Assembly (NCBI RefSeq): GCF_036287215.1
Contig: NZ_CP142860.1
Location: forward strand, 2,356,001-2,420,000
DNA from: Caproiciproducens sp. CPB-2
Lineage (GTDB): Bacteria > Bacillota > Clostridia > Oscillospirales > Acutalibacteraceae
Direction of reading: 5' to 3'
DNA length: 64,000 bases
In this document: piece after piece, positions 54,683 through 63,968 of the stretch
Layout: the number at the start of each line of letters is the position of its first letter
How positions within the stretch are numbered: position 1 is the first letter of the stretch
Program-made: the position numbers and the translations under genes
The notes under the pieces: generated by a model
Databases searched by the model: none
What the model was told of the DNA's origin: nothing
What the model saw: the letters and a program-made list of their open reading frames with translations, nothing else

Positions 54683-55636
54683 TTATTGATTTTTTGAAGG
54701 CATATGCCGCTCCAGTTCGCTCCACACCGGCATGGGAAAATCCGGCTTTCGGGTCCGCATGGCACGAAATGCCTTGTCGAGCGCCTGCATTTCCGTTAAG
54801 GCACAACGGCAGTGATCGCTGGCGGCCAGACGGCCGATGCCGGTTTTGGCCATTATCCAGAGCAAGACAGACAAAAAGCATCGCCGGAGACCTTTCCCGA
54901 GATACTTCTCACAGCCCTCCGGCAGAACGGGATACCCCAGAGCCTGAAGCAGGCCGTAGCCCTCCCGGACAGCCGTCACCATCTGCCGCCGCTGGGCCGC
55001 GGAAGCCTTTTTCAGGTTGCATCCATTGGCATAGCACACATACCCGACGGGCAGGACCATGGCCAGATGGCACTGATACCAGGCGTCCATGTCGGAGGAA
55101 TACGACGGCTGATATTTTGTTCCGGCAAAGATTTTAGCCAGTCTGGCTTTATCCGTTTCATCCGGCTCGCTGTGCAGGGCGCCGCATTCCAATCCCCCGG
55201 CACCCGGACGGACACAGATGACTGCGCCGTTTTCCCGCCGGCCCCCGGTCGCCTGGAATCCGAAAAGGACGGTCTTTGGTGCGGGACTATGCTGCTGTAT
55301 GTACCGTTCCATCTGAGCCGCAGAAGGATTGTTGCCCACCAGCATCACCAGAGGACTGTCGCAGGCGGCCAGATCGTTCAATATTGTCCACATTTGCTGG
55401 TACTGCATTACGGCGAAGACGGCGTTATAATGTTCTTCCGGTTTCAGCCGCCCTACGATTTGAGGATGATCGACTGTAATTTTATGCTGAAGGTAATGGT
55501 GAATTTCCAGTCCTTTTTGCTGCAGTTCCTCTTTGCGTTTCCCCCTGGCCAGCAGGGAAACGTCATGTCCCGCCGTGCAGAGCACATGGGCTAAATAACT
55601 GCCGATGACCCCGGCGCCATAAACTAAAATTTTCAT
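54683..55636 (-). CDS. Ketopantoate reductase (ApbA/PanE) family protein
   Basis: 317 residues with a Rossmann NADPH site at the N-terminus ('ILVYGAGVIGSYLAHVL', GxGxxG), followed by 'LLARGKRKEELQQKGL'. The C-terminal helical domain fits the family loosely. The usual catalytic Lys region reads 'SDMDAWYQCHLAMVLPVGYV', where 'W.K' is expected, so the active-site Lys appears to be replaced by Gln. A true ketopantoate reductase role is therefore doubtful. It is a single gene. Confidence 0.8.
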   Translation of the reverse strand: MKILVYGAGVIGSYLAHVLCTAGHDVSLLARGKRKEELQQKGLEIHHYLQHKITVDHPQIVGRLKPEEHYNAVFAVMQYQQMWTILNDLAACDSPLVMLVGNNPSAAQMERYIQQHSPAPKTVLFGFQATGGRRENGAVICVRPGAGGLECGALHSEPDETDKARLAKIFAGTKYQPSYSSDMDAWYQCHLAMVLPVGYVCYANGCNLKKASAAQRRQMVTAVREGYGLLQALGYPVLPEGCEKYLGKGLRRCFLSVLLWIMAKTGIGRLAASDHCRCALTEMQALDKAFRAMRTRKPDFPMPVWSELERHMPSKNQ

Positions 55637-55794
55637 AAATGGAAGTTCCCTCTTTTCAGCTGATCACCGTTTTTTCGAAAATAGTTGTTTCAGCGATTTT
55701 CTTTCAATGAACGGACTTTCTGAAATGTATAAACCTGCTTATCATTGAATATAATTAATTCAAGGAAATAATTAAAATCAAGGAGCTGATCGTT

Positions 55795-56031
55795 ATGTCC
55801 CGCGGAACACAGAAAACAGAGGAAGAAAGACTTCAAATTCTGGATGAAGAAATCGCGAAACTGGAATCCAGAAAAATAAAAATCGATAAAAAAATCGAAG
55901 GATTCAATAAACGAAAAGAAACTATTTTAAATCAGCAGAAACAAAAAAAGCTGGAGGAACTGCAAAAATTCATTTCTAAATCGGGCAAAAGCCCTGAAGA
56001 AATTTTAGAAATGATAAAAAGGGCCGGGTAA
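55795..56031 (+). CDS. Small coiled-coil protein, DUF4315-like
   Basis: 78 residues after AAGGAG, ending in its own terminator. Residues 10-60 are a charged coiled coil; the C-terminal 'FISKSGKSPEEILEMIKRAG' resembles the end of DUF4315 proteins found on integrative elements. The base composition is more AT-rich than its neighbours, which suggests transfer. The function is unknown. Confidence 0.65.
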   Translation: MSRGTQKTEEERLQILDEEIAKLESRKIKIDKKIEGFNKRKETILNQQKQKKLEELQKFISKSGKSPEEILEMIKRAG

Positions 56032-56044
56032 AACACAAGACAAA

Positions 56045-56078
56045 CGGTAATGGTCAGAAAGCCATTGCCGCTTTTTTA
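56045..56078 (+). terminator. Terminator of the coiled-coil protein gene
   Basis: CGGTAATGG/CCATTGCCG with an eight-base loop, followed by CTTTTTTAT. Confidence 0.85.
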
Positions 56079-56135
56079 TGCCCAGAAAAGGTTATGGGCT
56101 TTTGTAAAGTTGGAAGAGCCGCCTGAATTGAAATA

Positions 56136-57365
56136 TTATGATACAGAGGATGAAGATGCTTCTTCTGATTTGCATCCTTTCACTTCTACTTTTTCAATAC
56201 CATAAAGTCCTATGATCAGGCCCAGCGCCGTAGCAATCAATCCCACAAAAATCATTCCCCGCACGCCGGAAAGATCCAGCAGCAATCCGCCGAGAAGACT
56301 TGCGGCTACGCCGCCAAGCGTGATCGCGCTTGTCATAAAAGCCTGCCCTTTTGCCAGGTCCTCTTTACAGATGATTTCATTTACATAATAGACGGAAGCA
56401 GGAATAAACAGCGCATAGGAACTGAACTGAAAGATCTGTGCCACATACAGCATCCATACATTGGTTGCCAACATCGTGAGCGCCGCTTTCACGGTAAAGA
56501 AAACGAGGGAAAATTTCAGAATGGAACTGCATCGAATCTTTTTTACCAAAAAGCCGAATAAAATCATGGCGGGCAATTCTATCGCCGCCGCGATTCCGGT
56601 GGCGATTCCCATATTCTTTGCAGTGCCGCCCACATTTTCGGTAATTTGTATCAGGTAATTATTGATCATGGTATGCGAACAAAACGTAAGGGATACGGCG
56701 ATCATCAGCGCGGCAAATTTTTTATTATGTATAAAAAAGGAAAGCAGATGATTCGTATCGGTGTTTTTCGGTTCTCTTGTCATTTCCATGTTTTCCGGAT
56801 AATCCGTATCGCTTTCGGCATCAGTGGACTGCCGCTTCGTAAATGTATAAACTACGATTCCCAGCGCGATATAAAGGCCCGTGGAAATAACCGGCAGAAG
56901 GCCGGTACCGAAGCCGTCCACAAGGATTCCCAGCAAAACGGATAATACCGCGTAGGAAATAGAACCCATTCCTCTGGCAAGGCCGAAATTGATTCCGACC
57001 CCTTTATTAATGAACTGCATCCCAAGGGAATTGACCAGCGGCTGCAGCGTATACAAAATGGCGGATTCAAGCGTGAGCAGAACCGCAAGTATAAAAAAGC
57101 TCTCCGACGGAAAGGACCGGGCTGCCGCAAGCGCTCCCGCCGCTCCTGTCAGGACGACAATTAAATTTTTCATCGATATTTTTCTGGTCCTGTCGGCAAA
57201 GGCCGCCACCGCGGGCTGCAGCAGTACCGCGAAAATATTAGCCAACGCAAGCACCAGACCGATCTGGCTGTTGCTGAAATTCTTGGATAATAAAAATATG
57301 GATGCAAAGCCGATGCTGCTGCACATAACCGACCAATAGAAGCTGTGGGCAGCCGAATACTTCAT
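56136..57365 (-). CDS. Major facilitator superfamily transporter
   Basis: 409 residues with twelve predicted helices. The MFS loop motif is seen in 'AAFADRTRKISMKN'. The layout resembles the LacY-like/nucleoside-symporter branch (MFS_1_like). The tail is rich in Glu and Ser. The substrate is not evident and there are no operon partners. Confidence 0.88.
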   Translation of the reverse strand: MKYSAAHSFYWSVMCSSIGFASIFLLSKNFSNSQIGLVLALANIFAVLLQPAVAAFADRTRKISMKNLIVVLTGAAGALAAARSFPSESFFILAVLLTLESAILYTLQPLVNSLGMQFINKGVGINFGLARGMGSISYAVLSVLLGILVDGFGTGLLPVISTGLYIALGIVVYTFTKRQSTDAESDTDYPENMEMTREPKNTDTNHLLSFFIHNKKFAALMIAVSLTFCSHTMINNYLIQITENVGGTAKNMGIATGIAAAIELPAMILFGFLVKKIRCSSILKFSLVFFTVKAALTMLATNVWMLYVAQIFQFSSYALFIPASVYYVNEIICKEDLAKGQAFMTSAITLGGVAASLLGGLLLDLSGVRGMIFVGLIATALGLIIGLYGIEKVEVKGCKSEEASSSSVS

Positions 57366-57666
57366 GGTATATTTCAGATTGATATCGATGTTCCTGATCT
57401 CCCTTCCTGATGTGTGATACGGGTTTTATGATTACTGATAAATTCCGCCTGCAAGACGCTTCGACGTATTTTGAATTTACCGCATATTTCTTTTTTTATT
57501 ATACTTTTATTTTCCATCTTATTCAACCGGTTTCTTCCAGCATAGGGATATTAAGAGCTATCCATAAAATAAAAGACAGACGATGGCGTTTTGCTCATCA
57601 TCCGTCTTCTTTTTGCTTTATCGGATAAAAGAGTTTTCATTTCTCACCGTTCACTGTCCGTATCTT
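57366..57666. other. Intergenic region with a leftward terminator
   Basis: No gene is seen. The left half holds the MFS promoter. The hairpin at 57572-57608 (minus strand GACGGATG...CATCGTC followed by TGTCTTTTATTTT) terminates the sortase-fusion operon. Confidence 0.65.
57572..57608 (-). terminator. Terminator of the phosphoesterase/sortase-fusion operon
   Basis: The stem GACGGATG/CATCGTC has one bulge and is followed on the minus strand by a T-rich tail, about 60 bases after the stop at 57667. Confidence 0.7.
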
Positions 57667-59739
57667 TTAAAGGATGACGGCGTGCACCACAAAGCGCATG
57701 TCGCGCGCATCGTTCACACAGGTGGACAGCGTCAGGATGCGGCTTTCAGCGTCCGTTTCCACGCCGGTATCATACAGAGAAAGCTTCTTCATTTTTTTCA
57801 GGTAGCTGCCGTAGGAGCTTTGGTCGGCAAAGGAATACGTGTAAGTCTCGCTGTCCGGCTTCGCTTCATGAACAGAAAAGATTTTACAGTCGGCCTTTCC
57901 TGCTTTACTGTAGAATTCAATGTCCGGATGCCGCTGATAATAGCTCTTGTCGCGAAAGCTGCAAAGCGCGGCAAACATGGCGCCGCTGCGCATATTGTGC
58001 CCGTACACAATCGAATTTTTTACGCCGGGACCGTTTTCAATCCGTGAATCCAGAAAGATCGCCCCCACGCTGCTGCTGTTTTTATAAAAGGTATGGTTTA
58101 AATAATAAGTATTGTCTTTCCCCTGCACAACGGGGTAGCTCAGATTTGTCTCCGGCAAACGCAGCCAGCCGACGGCGTCGCTGTTCTGCGCGGTCAGCTT
58201 TTGGTAATCAAAGGCAAAGCCGTCCGCCGCGGGAGTCACCGGCGCCCCGCTCTGCCGTGCGGCGGCGGAAGAGGACGGCGGGGACGGTTCGGACATGGTC
58301 TGAGCCGCCTTTTCATATTCTTTTCTGCCGTTTTCATACTCGCTGTAAACTGCGTAAAACCGCGACCCGCAAAACACCAGAATCAGCAGACAGATCACGG
58401 CAACCGCCGGTTTCCAGTAACCGCGGATAACAGGGACCGCTTTTTGTTTCGCAAGAATAAAGAGCTCCCGAAAAGCGGCCAGATTTTCAGAAAGCGCAGG
58501 GGCTTCCGCCACCTGCAAAGCCTCTTCCTCAGGCGGCGCGGCTAACGCTTCCTCCTGCGTCAAAGGGCCGGCGGCGCTCTCTTCCACCGCCGGGACGGCA
58601 CCGGTATGGGCGGCGCCCATGGAGAAAGCGGAAACCGCAGCCACGATGGGGACTGTCAGAACAACGCCCATACTGCCGGAAAACGCCTGCATGATTTCAA
58701 TGCCGATTCCGTAAGAATTGATGATCTGCACATAAGGAAGATTATAAACGTAGTTTGTCACCAGCACACTGACGGAACCGCCCGCGAAGGCGAGAATCAG
58801 CGTGTTGGACATGGTGCCCATCATGTCGCGCCCGACGCTGATACCGGAACGGAAAAGCTCCATCCGGCTGAGACTGGGGTTCTTTTCCTGGATTTCATTG
58901 ATGGTGGAGGCGACGGAAATCGCCACATCCATCACGGCGCCGAGGGAAGCGATCAGCAGGCCGGAAAACAGCAGGCCGCTGACCTGAATTTTTGTATTTT
59001 CCCCCAGGAACAGTAAATTTTCAATATCCGATACATTGTTGCCGGATATTCCCGCAAAAAAGCCGAATCCGGTGGCAGCCACGCCCGCGATGATAACACC
59101 GGAAACGGAACCGATAATGGCGCAGGCCGTTTTTTTCGAAGGCCCGCCGATCAGGTACATGGTGACGAGCGTCGTGACAATTGCCACCAGCACGGCCGCC
59201 CAGAAGGGGGAAAAACCGCGGAAAATCAGAGGAATATAGAGCAGAATGATGCAGGCCAAAGTAAAGATAAGCCCGATGGACGCTTTGATCCCCTGCTTTC
59301 CGCCGATGACGCAGAGAATCAGGAAGAACAGCAGCACGAAGGCATAAACAACCGGCTCGCGATTGGCGCTGTAGACGGAGGTAACGGAAATATCGCCGGA
59401 AACGCTCTGGATTGTGATGACCTCCATGCCGGGGGTGCAGCCGGCGCCGAACAGATATCCCGCCGAGCTGGTGGCCTCCACGGTCCGACCCTTCTGCCGG
59501 CCGCTGAGCATCAGAAGCCGCACGGTCTGCTCGCCGTAGCGCCGGCCGTCCTCCTGCAGATTGTCTTTCACCACCTCGACCACTTTGGCCCGCTCAAAGG
59601 TGCGGCCCACCGTAGTGACAAGCTCCGGCTTCTGCACCTGATTGATAAAGCAGACGAAAATGAGGAATCCTACCGCCAGTACGGCAATCACCGCCCTGCG
59701 TACGTTCGCCTTCTTATCTGCAAACAGTTTTTTCAGCAT
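57667..59739 (-). CDS. YibE/F membrane protein fused to a class B-type sortase
   Basis: 690 residues from the ATG at 59739 (a TTG at 59748 is the alternative). Residues 1-385 are a complete YibE/F protein: an N-terminal helix, an extracytoplasmic beta domain, then about seven helices with 'LGAVMDVAISVASTINEI'. After an acidic linker comes another membrane helix (about 440-462), a Pro/Ser stretch, and a sortase domain with catalytic His H581 in 'YGHNMRSGAMF', Cys C674 in 'TLSTCVND' and Arg shortly after. The layout 'YPVVQGKDNTYYLNHTFYK' is typical of class B. The frame is continuous. It sits downstream of a surface phosphoesterase with a matching sorting signal. Confidence 0.88.
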   Translation of the reverse strand: MLKKLFADKKANVRRAVIAVLAVGFLIFVCFINQVQKPELVTTVGRTFERAKVVEVVKDNLQEDGRRYGEQTVRLLMLSGRQKGRTVEATSSAGYLFGAGCTPGMEVITIQSVSGDISVTSVYSANREPVVYAFVLLFFLILCVIGGKQGIKASIGLIFTLACIILLYIPLIFRGFSPFWAAVLVAIVTTLVTMYLIGGPSKKTACAIIGSVSGVIIAGVAATGFGFFAGISGNNVSDIENLLFLGENTKIQVSGLLFSGLLIASLGAVMDVAISVASTINEIQEKNPSLSRMELFRSGISVGRDMMGTMSNTLILAFAGGSVSVLVTNYVYNLPYVQIINSYGIGIEIMQAFSGSMGVVLTVPIVAAVSAFSMGAAHTGAVPAVEESAAGPLTQEEALAAPPEEEALQVAEAPALSENLAAFRELFILAKQKAVPVIRGYWKPAVAVICLLILVFCGSRFYAVYSEYENGRKEYEKAAQTMSEPSPPSSSAAARQSGAPVTPAADGFAFDYQKLTAQNSDAVGWLRLPETNLSYPVVQGKDNTYYLNHTFYKNSSSVGAIFLDSRIENGPGVKNSIVYGHNMRSGAMFAALCSFRDKSYYQRHPDIEFYSKAGKADCKIFSVHEAKPDSETYTYSFADQSSYGSYLKKMKKLSLYDTGVETDAESRILTLSTCVNDARDMRFVVHAVIL

Positions 59740-59782
59740 ATCCTTCAATCCCCTGATTTTATAGTTTTCAGCCGTGCCTCAG

Positions 59783-59852
59783 GCCGGTTTTTTTACCGGC
59801 GGCATTTCGGCACCGACAGGCAGGGAGGCGAAAGCCTGCGCTTACGCCTCCC
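59783..59852 (-). other. Two hairpins between phosphoesterase and sortase-fusion genes
   Basis: GGGAGGCG/CGCCTCCC (59823-59852) and GCCGGT/ACCGGC (59783-59800) lie in the 143-base gap. Neither has a T-run on the minus strand, so they may modulate rather than end transcription, or stabilise mRNA ends. Confidence 0.45.
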
Positions 59853-59882
59853 GTGAAACAGTTCAGTTCATCGTTATTGCGA

Positions 59883-61610
59883 TTATTTGACAGCCTTGAC
59901 CCGTTTGTCTTTTACGGCGGCGGCGACTGCCGTTACAAGGCCGAGAAGGGCAAGGGCCGCAAGCACGATCATTCCGGTCAGATCGTTTGTGTCACCGGTC
60001 AGCGGCGCCCGGCCGCTTCCGTTCGAAGCGCTGACCGCAACCGGCGTTCTGTTGACGGTTTTCTCAATTGTAAAGGTGGAATCGATCTGGCTTGTATTTC
60101 CGTCCACAATGCTGTAAGTGGAAATGCTGAAATCCTTGTCGCTGATGGAAATGACGGAATAGCTCGGCTTCCAGTTCTGGTTTCTGTAAGCGACGAAGTT
60201 CTGCTGCTGGGAAATCAGTTCATAAAATTTACTGCCCGTGGCGGAATTGGCGGTCATGTACAGGGTGCCCTGGGGGTTCACCACCTTGGCGGATTTGTTA
60301 TTGTTGATCGTATAGCAGTTATTTTCCTGAATGAAAGCGGCGTTGGCGGCTTTACCGGCGGCATCGTCCGCTTTCGGATAGTACGGATACACCTTTCCGG
60401 TGGCCTTGTCGATCACGTTGTCCCAGTCAAATTCTCCGGTGCTCGTTTTATTGGCGTCATAGGCGGCGTGAACCTTGCCGTCGCCCTGGAGCAGGTAACT
60501 TCTGGAATAGCTGTGGTCATGGCCCTGAAGAACCACATCCACGTCATATTTGTCCAGAATGGGAGTGAGCTGGGTTCTGAGGACCATTCCGTCCGACTCG
60601 GAGTGGTCGGCGCCGCTGCCGTAGATGTCCTGATGGAACATGACGATTCTCCAGCGGGTGTTGGGGTTTTCCTGCGTCGCTTTTTTCAGCAGCGCTTCAT
60701 GGTTCGCACAGTTGTAGTTGTTGGTGTTCAGCACGACAAACAGCGCATTCCCATAGGTGTAGTAATAACCGTTGCCGGCTGCGGAGGGGCTTGTTTCCGC
60801 GGTAAAGGCGTTCGGGTTGTTGAAATGGAAGGCATAGCTCTTGTTGGTGGCGTCGTGGTTGCCGATCGTTGTGGAGACAGGCAGCGACTTCAGCGCGGCC
60901 GGAGACAGATAGCCGGCGTATTCGATCTCGTTGCCGGGGTCGATTCCGTTCACGTTTTTGTTGATCTGATCGCCCGCGGAGAGGGCAAAGCTGGTGTCCG
61001 GATTGGCTTTTAACGCGACATTCAGCGTGGTGTTCCAGTTAAAGGCGTCGTTTCTGGCGGCGGTGTTCAGGCTGGAGGTGTTTTCGAGCTTGTCGCCGGT
61101 AGAAACCGTCTGCCCTTTTGAAGCGCCGATCTGGGGATCGCCGAAGAACAGCATTTTAAAGCTGGAAAAGCTTTTTGTGGCATACTTCGCCGGTTCGCTC
61201 TCCACCCCGTTCGTCAGATAGGTATAATAATACGAGGTGTTTTCCTTCAGGCCGGTGACGGTCACCTTGTTGCTGCGGTAGCCGTCGATCGCGGAGCCCG
61301 CCGTGCCCTGAAAGCTTTTGGCGTCGCTCATATCTTCCTTTGTGGCAAGCTTGACAACCGGAGTCGCCGCGGCGCTCGCCTTGGAGTACCAGCCGAAATT
61401 CAGCTCGCTCTGGTTTCTTCCGGGGGTCAGGGAAACCTGCTCGTAATTGGTGCTGACAGACGTTTCCCACTGCTGTGTCCAGCCAGACCACGACTGGTCG
61501 GTGGTTGCGTCGGAGAAGTGTTCCGTTGCGGCAAAAGCGCCCGCAGAGGAAGAAATCACCAACCCGGCCGCCAAAACACCGCATAAAATCATTCTGGAAG
61601 TTTGTCTCAT
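59883..61610 (-). CDS. Cell-surface metallophosphoesterase with sortase signal
   Basis: 575 residues from the ATG at 61610 after AAGGAGG. It has a signal peptide (1-27, AFA cleavage), a fibronectin-like N-domain as in purple acid phosphatases (about 40-150), and a metallophosphatase domain with 'GDPQIG', 'GDQI', 'GNHD', 'VMFHQD' and 'LQGHDH'. The C-terminus has APLTGD (535-540), a hydrophobic helix and a basic tail: a sorting signal of (S/P/A)PxTG type, as recognised by C. difficile SrtB. It is followed by the YibE/F-sortase fusion gene. It probably releases phosphate from extracellular phosphoesters. Confidence 0.9.
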   Translation of the reverse strand: MRQTSRMILCGVLAAGLVISSSAGAFAATEHFSDATTDQSWSGWTQQWETSVSTNYEQVSLTPGRNQSELNFGWYSKASAAATPVVKLATKEDMSDAKSFQGTAGSAIDGYRSNKVTVTGLKENTSYYYTYLTNGVESEPAKYATKSFSSFKMLFFGDPQIGASKGQTVSTGDKLENTSSLNTAARNDAFNWNTTLNVALKANPDTSFALSAGDQINKNVNGIDPGNEIEYAGYLSPAALKSLPVSTTIGNHDATNKSYAFHFNNPNAFTAETSPSAAGNGYYYTYGNALFVVLNTNNYNCANHEALLKKATQENPNTRWRIVMFHQDIYGSGADHSESDGMVLRTQLTPILDKYDVDVVLQGHDHSYSRSYLLQGDGKVHAAYDANKTSTGEFDWDNVIDKATGKVYPYYPKADDAAGKAANAAFIQENNCYTINNNKSAKVVNPQGTLYMTANSATGSKFYELISQQQNFVAYRNQNWKPSYSVISISDKDFSISTYSIVDGNTSQIDSTFTIEKTVNRTPVAVSASNGSGRAPLTGDTNDLTGMIVLAALALLGLVTAVAAAVKDKRVKAVK

Positions 61611-61791
61611 GTTGCCCTCCTTAAATTCGTTGGTTAAATTTGACATCGTCATTGGTTTCAGTATACGAACCCAATCAGGCGATTTCAATGAATTCACAGA
61701 AGCTTAAATAAAGTTTAAATTGAAATTTACAAAGGAGTTCCGCCTTAGAATATCCTGTCGAAAAACCGCGGGCGGGCTTTGCCGCCTGAAA

Positions 61792-63168
61792 TCAGAGCGC
61801 GTTTTCAGCAAGGCGCGCGAGCGGGCTGCGTTCCACCTGGCTCAGCGTCACATGGCCTGTCAGCGCGGATCCTTTTAATCTTTCAACCAGATACACCAGT
61901 CCGTTGGACCGCGAGTCGACCAGCGCGTTGTCGATCTGATTATCCGTCGGGTCGCCGATAAAGACGAACTTGGAATTCTGCCCGGCCCGTGTCATCATCA
62001 GCTTTGCGATATGGGGCGTCGTTTCCTGCGCCTCATCCACGATGACGAACGCGTCGGTCAGCGTCCTTCCCCTCATATAGGTAAAGGTTTTCATATCGAT
62101 CGTACCCGCACACTTGAGGTTTTCGATAATCGCGTCGACAGAGGTGTTGTCCTCCATACAGTTTTTTCTGGGCTTGCGGTTGCGGCCGCAGTACATCAGG
62201 TTTTCAAAGGCGTCATAGAAGCTGCCCATCCAGGGCCGGAGCTTTTCCTCCTCATTTCCCGGCAAAAATCCGATGTCGTCCCCCGCCGGCACCACCGGGC
62301 GGACAAACACGATTTTGCGGTACGCATGCTGCTCGATGACTTTTTCCAGCGCGACGGCGGTGGCGAGAATCGTTTTTCCCGAACCCGCGCCGCCCGTCAG
62401 GGAGACAAATTTAACGCTGTCGTCCATCATCAGCTCAAAGGCCATTTTCTGTTCCAGGTTCAGCGGCGTAAGTCCCCACGCGGTCCTGTTTTCGAACTGA
62501 AGCGGGACCAGCTTTTCGCCGTCAAACCGGGCGACAACCGAACGCGCCGGGGAATCCTTCGCATGAATCAAAAGAAACTGGTTCGGGAAAAGCCTGAGCT
62601 TTTTCGGGCAGGCCAGCCCGGAATCGTAGATTTTGTCAATATTTTCCGAGGAAAGCGCTGCCGTTACATAACCCCGATACAGGTCGTCAAGCGCGATCCG
62701 GTCGGTTTCATAATCCTCGGTCTCAATGCCGAAGGCCTGCGCCTTGAGCCTCATGCAGATGTCCTTGGACACAAGGATGGTGGGGATTTCCAAATCCCTT
62801 TTTTTGATGCTCAGCGTGGTAAGCAGAATTCTGTTGTCATTTTTTTTCAAATCCAGCTCATCGGTTATTTCCGTCACATGATGATAGCCGTTCATTTCAA
62901 TTTTGAGGATGATATTTTTCTCAAGCTCGATTCCGTCCTGGATGCTTTGCTGCGCCTTTCCCTCCACCATTTGGGAAAGCTCCCGCACGGCCTGCCTTGC
63001 CTGACAGCCGCACAGCCCGTCTCTCGATTTCAGAGAATCGATTTCCTCCAGCACAACCATGGGAAGGATGACGTTATTCCCTTTAAAGTTATGGATGCAC
63101 GCGGGGTCGTGCAGCAAAACGTTCGTATCCAGCACATAATTTTTTCTGTTACCGTTTTTTTGTTGCAT
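61792..63168 (-). CDS. PhoH family ATPase with N-terminal PIN domain
   Basis: 458 residues from the ATG at 63168 after TTGGAGG; a longer frame lacks this site. Residues 8-140 form a PIN nuclease domain ('YVLDTNVLLHDP' with Asp; later 'NDNRILLT'). Residues from about 235 form the PhoH ATPase: Walker A 'TGGAGSGKTILATA', 'DAFVIVDEAQETTPH' (Walker B) and 'FVFIGDPTDNQID'. The PhoH2-type combination acts as an RNA helicase and RNase. It is a single gene. Confidence 0.93.
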   Translation of the reverse strand: MQQKNGNRKNYVLDTNVLLHDPACIHNFKGNNVILPMVVLEEIDSLKSRDGLCGCQARQAVRELSQMVEGKAQQSIQDGIELEKNIILKIEMNGYHHVTEITDELDLKKNDNRILLTTLSIKKRDLEIPTILVSKDICMRLKAQAFGIETEDYETDRIALDDLYRGYVTAALSSENIDKIYDSGLACPKKLRLFPNQFLLIHAKDSPARSVVARFDGEKLVPLQFENRTAWGLTPLNLEQKMAFELMMDDSVKFVSLTGGAGSGKTILATAVALEKVIEQHAYRKIVFVRPVVPAGDDIGFLPGNEEEKLRPWMGSFYDAFENLMYCGRNRKPRKNCMEDNTSVDAIIENLKCAGTIDMKTFTYMRGRTLTDAFVIVDEAQETTPHIAKLMMTRAGQNSKFVFIGDPTDNQIDNALVDSRSNGLVYLVERLKGSALTGHVTLSQVERSPLARLAENAL

Positions 63169-63324
63169 TAGAATGCCTCCAAAATAAAATTGATAGGGAG
63201 CGCAGCCTGAGACCTGAAAACGTTTCACTAATAAAAAAACACCACACATCTCTATGTGATGCCGTGGTGCTTTGCTTTTGCCCTGCCGTCAGAGATATTT
63301 TCGGGCAAAAGCGAACGGGCGCCG

Positions 63325-63546
63325 TCATGGATTTGTCTGCAGAGTCCGTAAATCTTTTTCAAATTCCTGAATCTTTTTATTCAGAAAAGCAATTTCGGGA
63401 TAATCCTCCGTTTTTCCGGACTGCAGCTGGACCCTCTTTAAGGTCTTCCACTCATTCAGGATTCTCTGTATGTTTTTCCTGACAAGCGCAGGTTCGTCGA
63501 CCTGTTGTTTTTTTTCATTCCCTATTACATCCAAACGCTCTGTCAT
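63325..63546 (-). CDS. Small hypothetical protein, helical
   Basis: 73 residues from the ATG at 63546 after GAGGTGATAGC, with charged helices and no Cys. No family is recognised. The codon pattern and ribosome site suggest it is real. It sits upstream of the PhoH-type gene on the same strand, 157 bases away. Confidence 0.55.
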   Translation of the reverse strand: MTERLDVIGNEKKQQVDEPALVRKNIQRILNEWKTLKRVQLQSGKTEDYPEIAFLNKKIQEFEKDLRTLQTNP

Positions 63547-63636
63547 TGCTATCACCTCATTCCCTATCATAGGCAAAACATGTTCAGATTGCGTTATAAA
63601 CCCATTAAAAAATCAAGATAGCCCTGCCAATGGCTG

Positions 63637-63652
63637 GAAGCTCCGGAGCTTC
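63637..63652. repeat. Perfect 16-base palindrome
   Basis: GAAGCTCCGGAGCTTC is exactly self-complementary. It lies upstream of the 63546 gene and could be a regulator site for it, since it is too tight for a hairpin loop. Confidence 0.5.
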
Positions 63653-63729
63653 ACAGATCCAAATTAACATAACTTTGACAGGACGTTCATTTTATCTTAA
63701 CAGAGAACGGGTACAATAAACACATCAAA

Positions 63730-63886
63730 TAAAAGCTGTCACACTGATGGGTATGGACGGAATACCGAACCATAAAAAGGTGGCAGACAAACAGCAATCG
63801 CCCCTTGCGGGGCTTGACATAAATTCTTTTTCATTACCCTCCTCTCTTCTGAACCGCTCCAAATGGGGCGGCTTTTTTAATTCTGA
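63730..63886 (+). other. Structured stretch ending in a terminator, no recognised gene
   Basis: Contains nested pairs CTGTCAC/GTGGCAG, GGTAT/ATACC and GCCCC-TTGC-GGGGC, then an intrinsic terminator (CCGCTCC-AAAT-GGGGCGG with six Ts at 63854-63878). It could be a small RNA. On the minus strand a 31-codon frame (MKKNLCQAPQGA...) follows GAGGAGGG, so a micropeptide is an alternative. Confidence 0.4.
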
Positions 63887-63934
63887 CCGTTTTTTCTCCG
63901 GCAGAATCGGCGGACCCTCAAATTTCATTTCAGG

Positions 63935-63963
63935 TTGACGGTAAGCGATAAAAATGCTATAGT
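63935..63963 (+). promoter_or_regulatory. SigA-type promoter for a gene beyond the right edge
   Basis: TTGACG (63935-63940) and TATAGT (63958-63963) have 17-base spacing. A ribosome site AAAGGAGGTGG (63987-63997) follows at the edge. Confidence 0.8.
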
Positions 63964-63968
63964 GTTTC

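Noticed and set aside
54351..54881. 176-codon minus-strand frame ending at kdpA
   Set aside because: Only its last 29 residues (KdpF) are supported by a ribosome site and family match. The rest crosses a terminator and another gene.
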